This document shows positions 37,022 to 37,435 of a DNA stretch of 37,435 nucleotides, in pieces. The stretch is taken from positions 1 to 37,435 of the forward strand of contig DASRHK010000005.1 of the NCBI GenBank assembly GCA_035650495.1, given 5' to 3'. The notes below the pieces were generated by a model, which ran no database searches, was not told the DNA's origin, and was given only the letters and a program-made list of their open reading frames with translations. Both the position numbers and the translations under genes were made by a program. This DNA comes from DASRHK01 sp035650495 (lineage in GTDB: Bacteria; Pseudomonadota; Gammaproteobacteria; Nevskiales; Nevskiaceae). Every line of letters begins with the position of its first letter. Position 1 is the first letter of the stretch.

Positions 37022-37435
37022 TTATTTGAGGACGAGCTTCGCGACCTTCGCCGGATCGAAGTCCGAGGGATCGAACTCGCGCACGACCGTCTCCGGATCC
37101 TCGTTGTTCAGCGCGGCCGCCAGATAGCGCTCGCTGGTCAGATCGTAAACCGTTTCCAGCACGGGCAGCGGGAACGGCTGGTCGTACGCCTCGATCGTGT
37201 GCGCTTCCTGCCAGCGCCACAGGTTGCCGCGACGGTCGTAGAGATCGGCCAGCGCGATCTGCCAGCTGTCCTCGTCGAGATAGAACACGCGCCGCGCGTA
37301 GATGTGGCTGAGGTTGTGCTTGAGCGTCGCCTCGACCACCCACACGCGATGCAGCTCGTAGCGCGTCAGATCGGGATTGACGTGCGCGCGGTGCACGATG
37401 TCGCGCAGCTTGTATTGATCGCTGTGCAGCCGATA
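37022..37435 (-). CDS. DUF1329 family protein, C-terminal part (third copy)
   Basis: The frame runs from the window edge to TAA at 37022, giving 137 visible residues. RYELHRVWVVEATLKHNLSH, IYARRVFYLDEDSWQIALAD and LYDRRGNLWRWQE align with the ends of the two tandem DUF1329 proteins (RYELHRVWV, then YADEDTWIAMWADNYDSR). The last 40 residues differ, so it is a diverged paralogue rather than a recent duplicate. It is the upstream gene of the alkylsulfatase-like lipoprotein. Confidence 0.85.
   Translation of the reverse strand, partial: YRLHSDQYKLRDIVHRAHVNPDLTRYELHRVWVVEATLKHNLSHIYARRVFYLDEDSWQIALADLYDRRGNLWRWQEAHTIEAYDQPFPLPVLETVYDLTSERYLAAALNNEDPETVVREFDPSDFDPAKVAKLVLK

Noticed and set aside
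35218..37029. A 603-codon open frame on the plus strand opposite the alkylsulfatase-like gene.
   Set aside because: The minus-strand protein has a full signal, zinc motif and domain order, while the plus-strand translation has none.
1..37435. tRNA, rRNA, CRISPR arrays, transposases, phage genes and toxin-antitoxin pairs were looked for.
   Set aside because: No convincing candidate was seen by eye; a covariance-model scan could still find a small RNA.

Overview
This 37.4 kb window is GC-rich and densely coded, and looks like the chromosome of a free-living proteobacterium. A gammaproteobacterium of the Steroidobacterales/Nevskiales kind is my best guess. The reasons are the mixture of DUF1329 outer-membrane-type proteins, CaiB/BaiF CoA-transferases, a DUF35/thiolase-like pair, a P450 with rubredoxin, a steroid 5-alpha-reductase-like protein, an N-carbamoylputrescine amidase and small REP-like palindromes. 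Taxonomy is inferred from gene content only. I see no rRNA, tRNA, CRISPR array, prophage or complete insertion sequence.

Layout. 1-2914 (+): end of an amidohydrolase-2 gene, then a double-length CaiB/BaiF protein. 2931-4369: a small coiled-coil protein (-) divergent from a bactofilin-like membrane protein (+). 4429-7182 (+): a tightly packed DUF4266 lipoprotein, DUF3570 barrel, ApbE flavinyltransferase and Nudix set, converging on a B12-type radical SAM gene (7127-9040, -). 9244-15532 (+): an acyl-CoA operon with DUF35 protein, Ltp2-like aldolase, alpha/beta hydrolase, small protein, acyl-CoA synthetase, unusual CaiB protein, a 27-aa membrane peptide and a membrane protein. 15594-18036 (+): a secreted coiled-coil protein and a GH20 lipoprotein. 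18162-22470 (+): TetR, P450, rubredoxin, DUF2505 protein, 5-alpha-reductase-like protein and SDR. 22561-27679 (+): two tandem DUF1329 proteins, SDR and aldehyde dehydrogenase. 27712-31930 (+): 6-phosphogluconate dehydrogenase-like protein, rhodopsin-transducer-like (ASRT) protein, glucose dehydrogenase and GH15. 32012-32897 (+): two Hsp20 genes. 32950-37435 (-): SRPBCC protein, secreted hypothetical, AguB, small hypothetical, alkylsulfatase-like lipoprotein and the end of a third DUF1329 gene.

How the genes may work together. Much of the window fits uptake and breakdown of a hydrophobic, probably isoprenoid or steroid-like substrate. DUF1329 proteins would act at the envelope, P450, reductase, SDR and ALDH would oxidise the substrate, and acyl-CoA synthetase, CaiB proteins and a DUF35/Ltp2-type retro-aldolase would activate and shorten a side chain. 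The GH15, glucose dehydrogenase and 6PGDH-like genes look like a separate sugar-oxidation operon, followed by a heat-shock pair behind a sigma-32-like promoter.

Most interesting points: a flavinylation-like motif in the DUF3570 protein beside ApbE; the Ltp2-like tyrosine pair in the DUF35 partner; CaiB domains lacking the catalytic aspartate; a CaiB protein with apparently permuted halves; a 100-bp element with terminal inverted repeats that supplies the 3' end of the GH20 gene; and a rhodopsin-transducer homologue with no rhodopsin in view.
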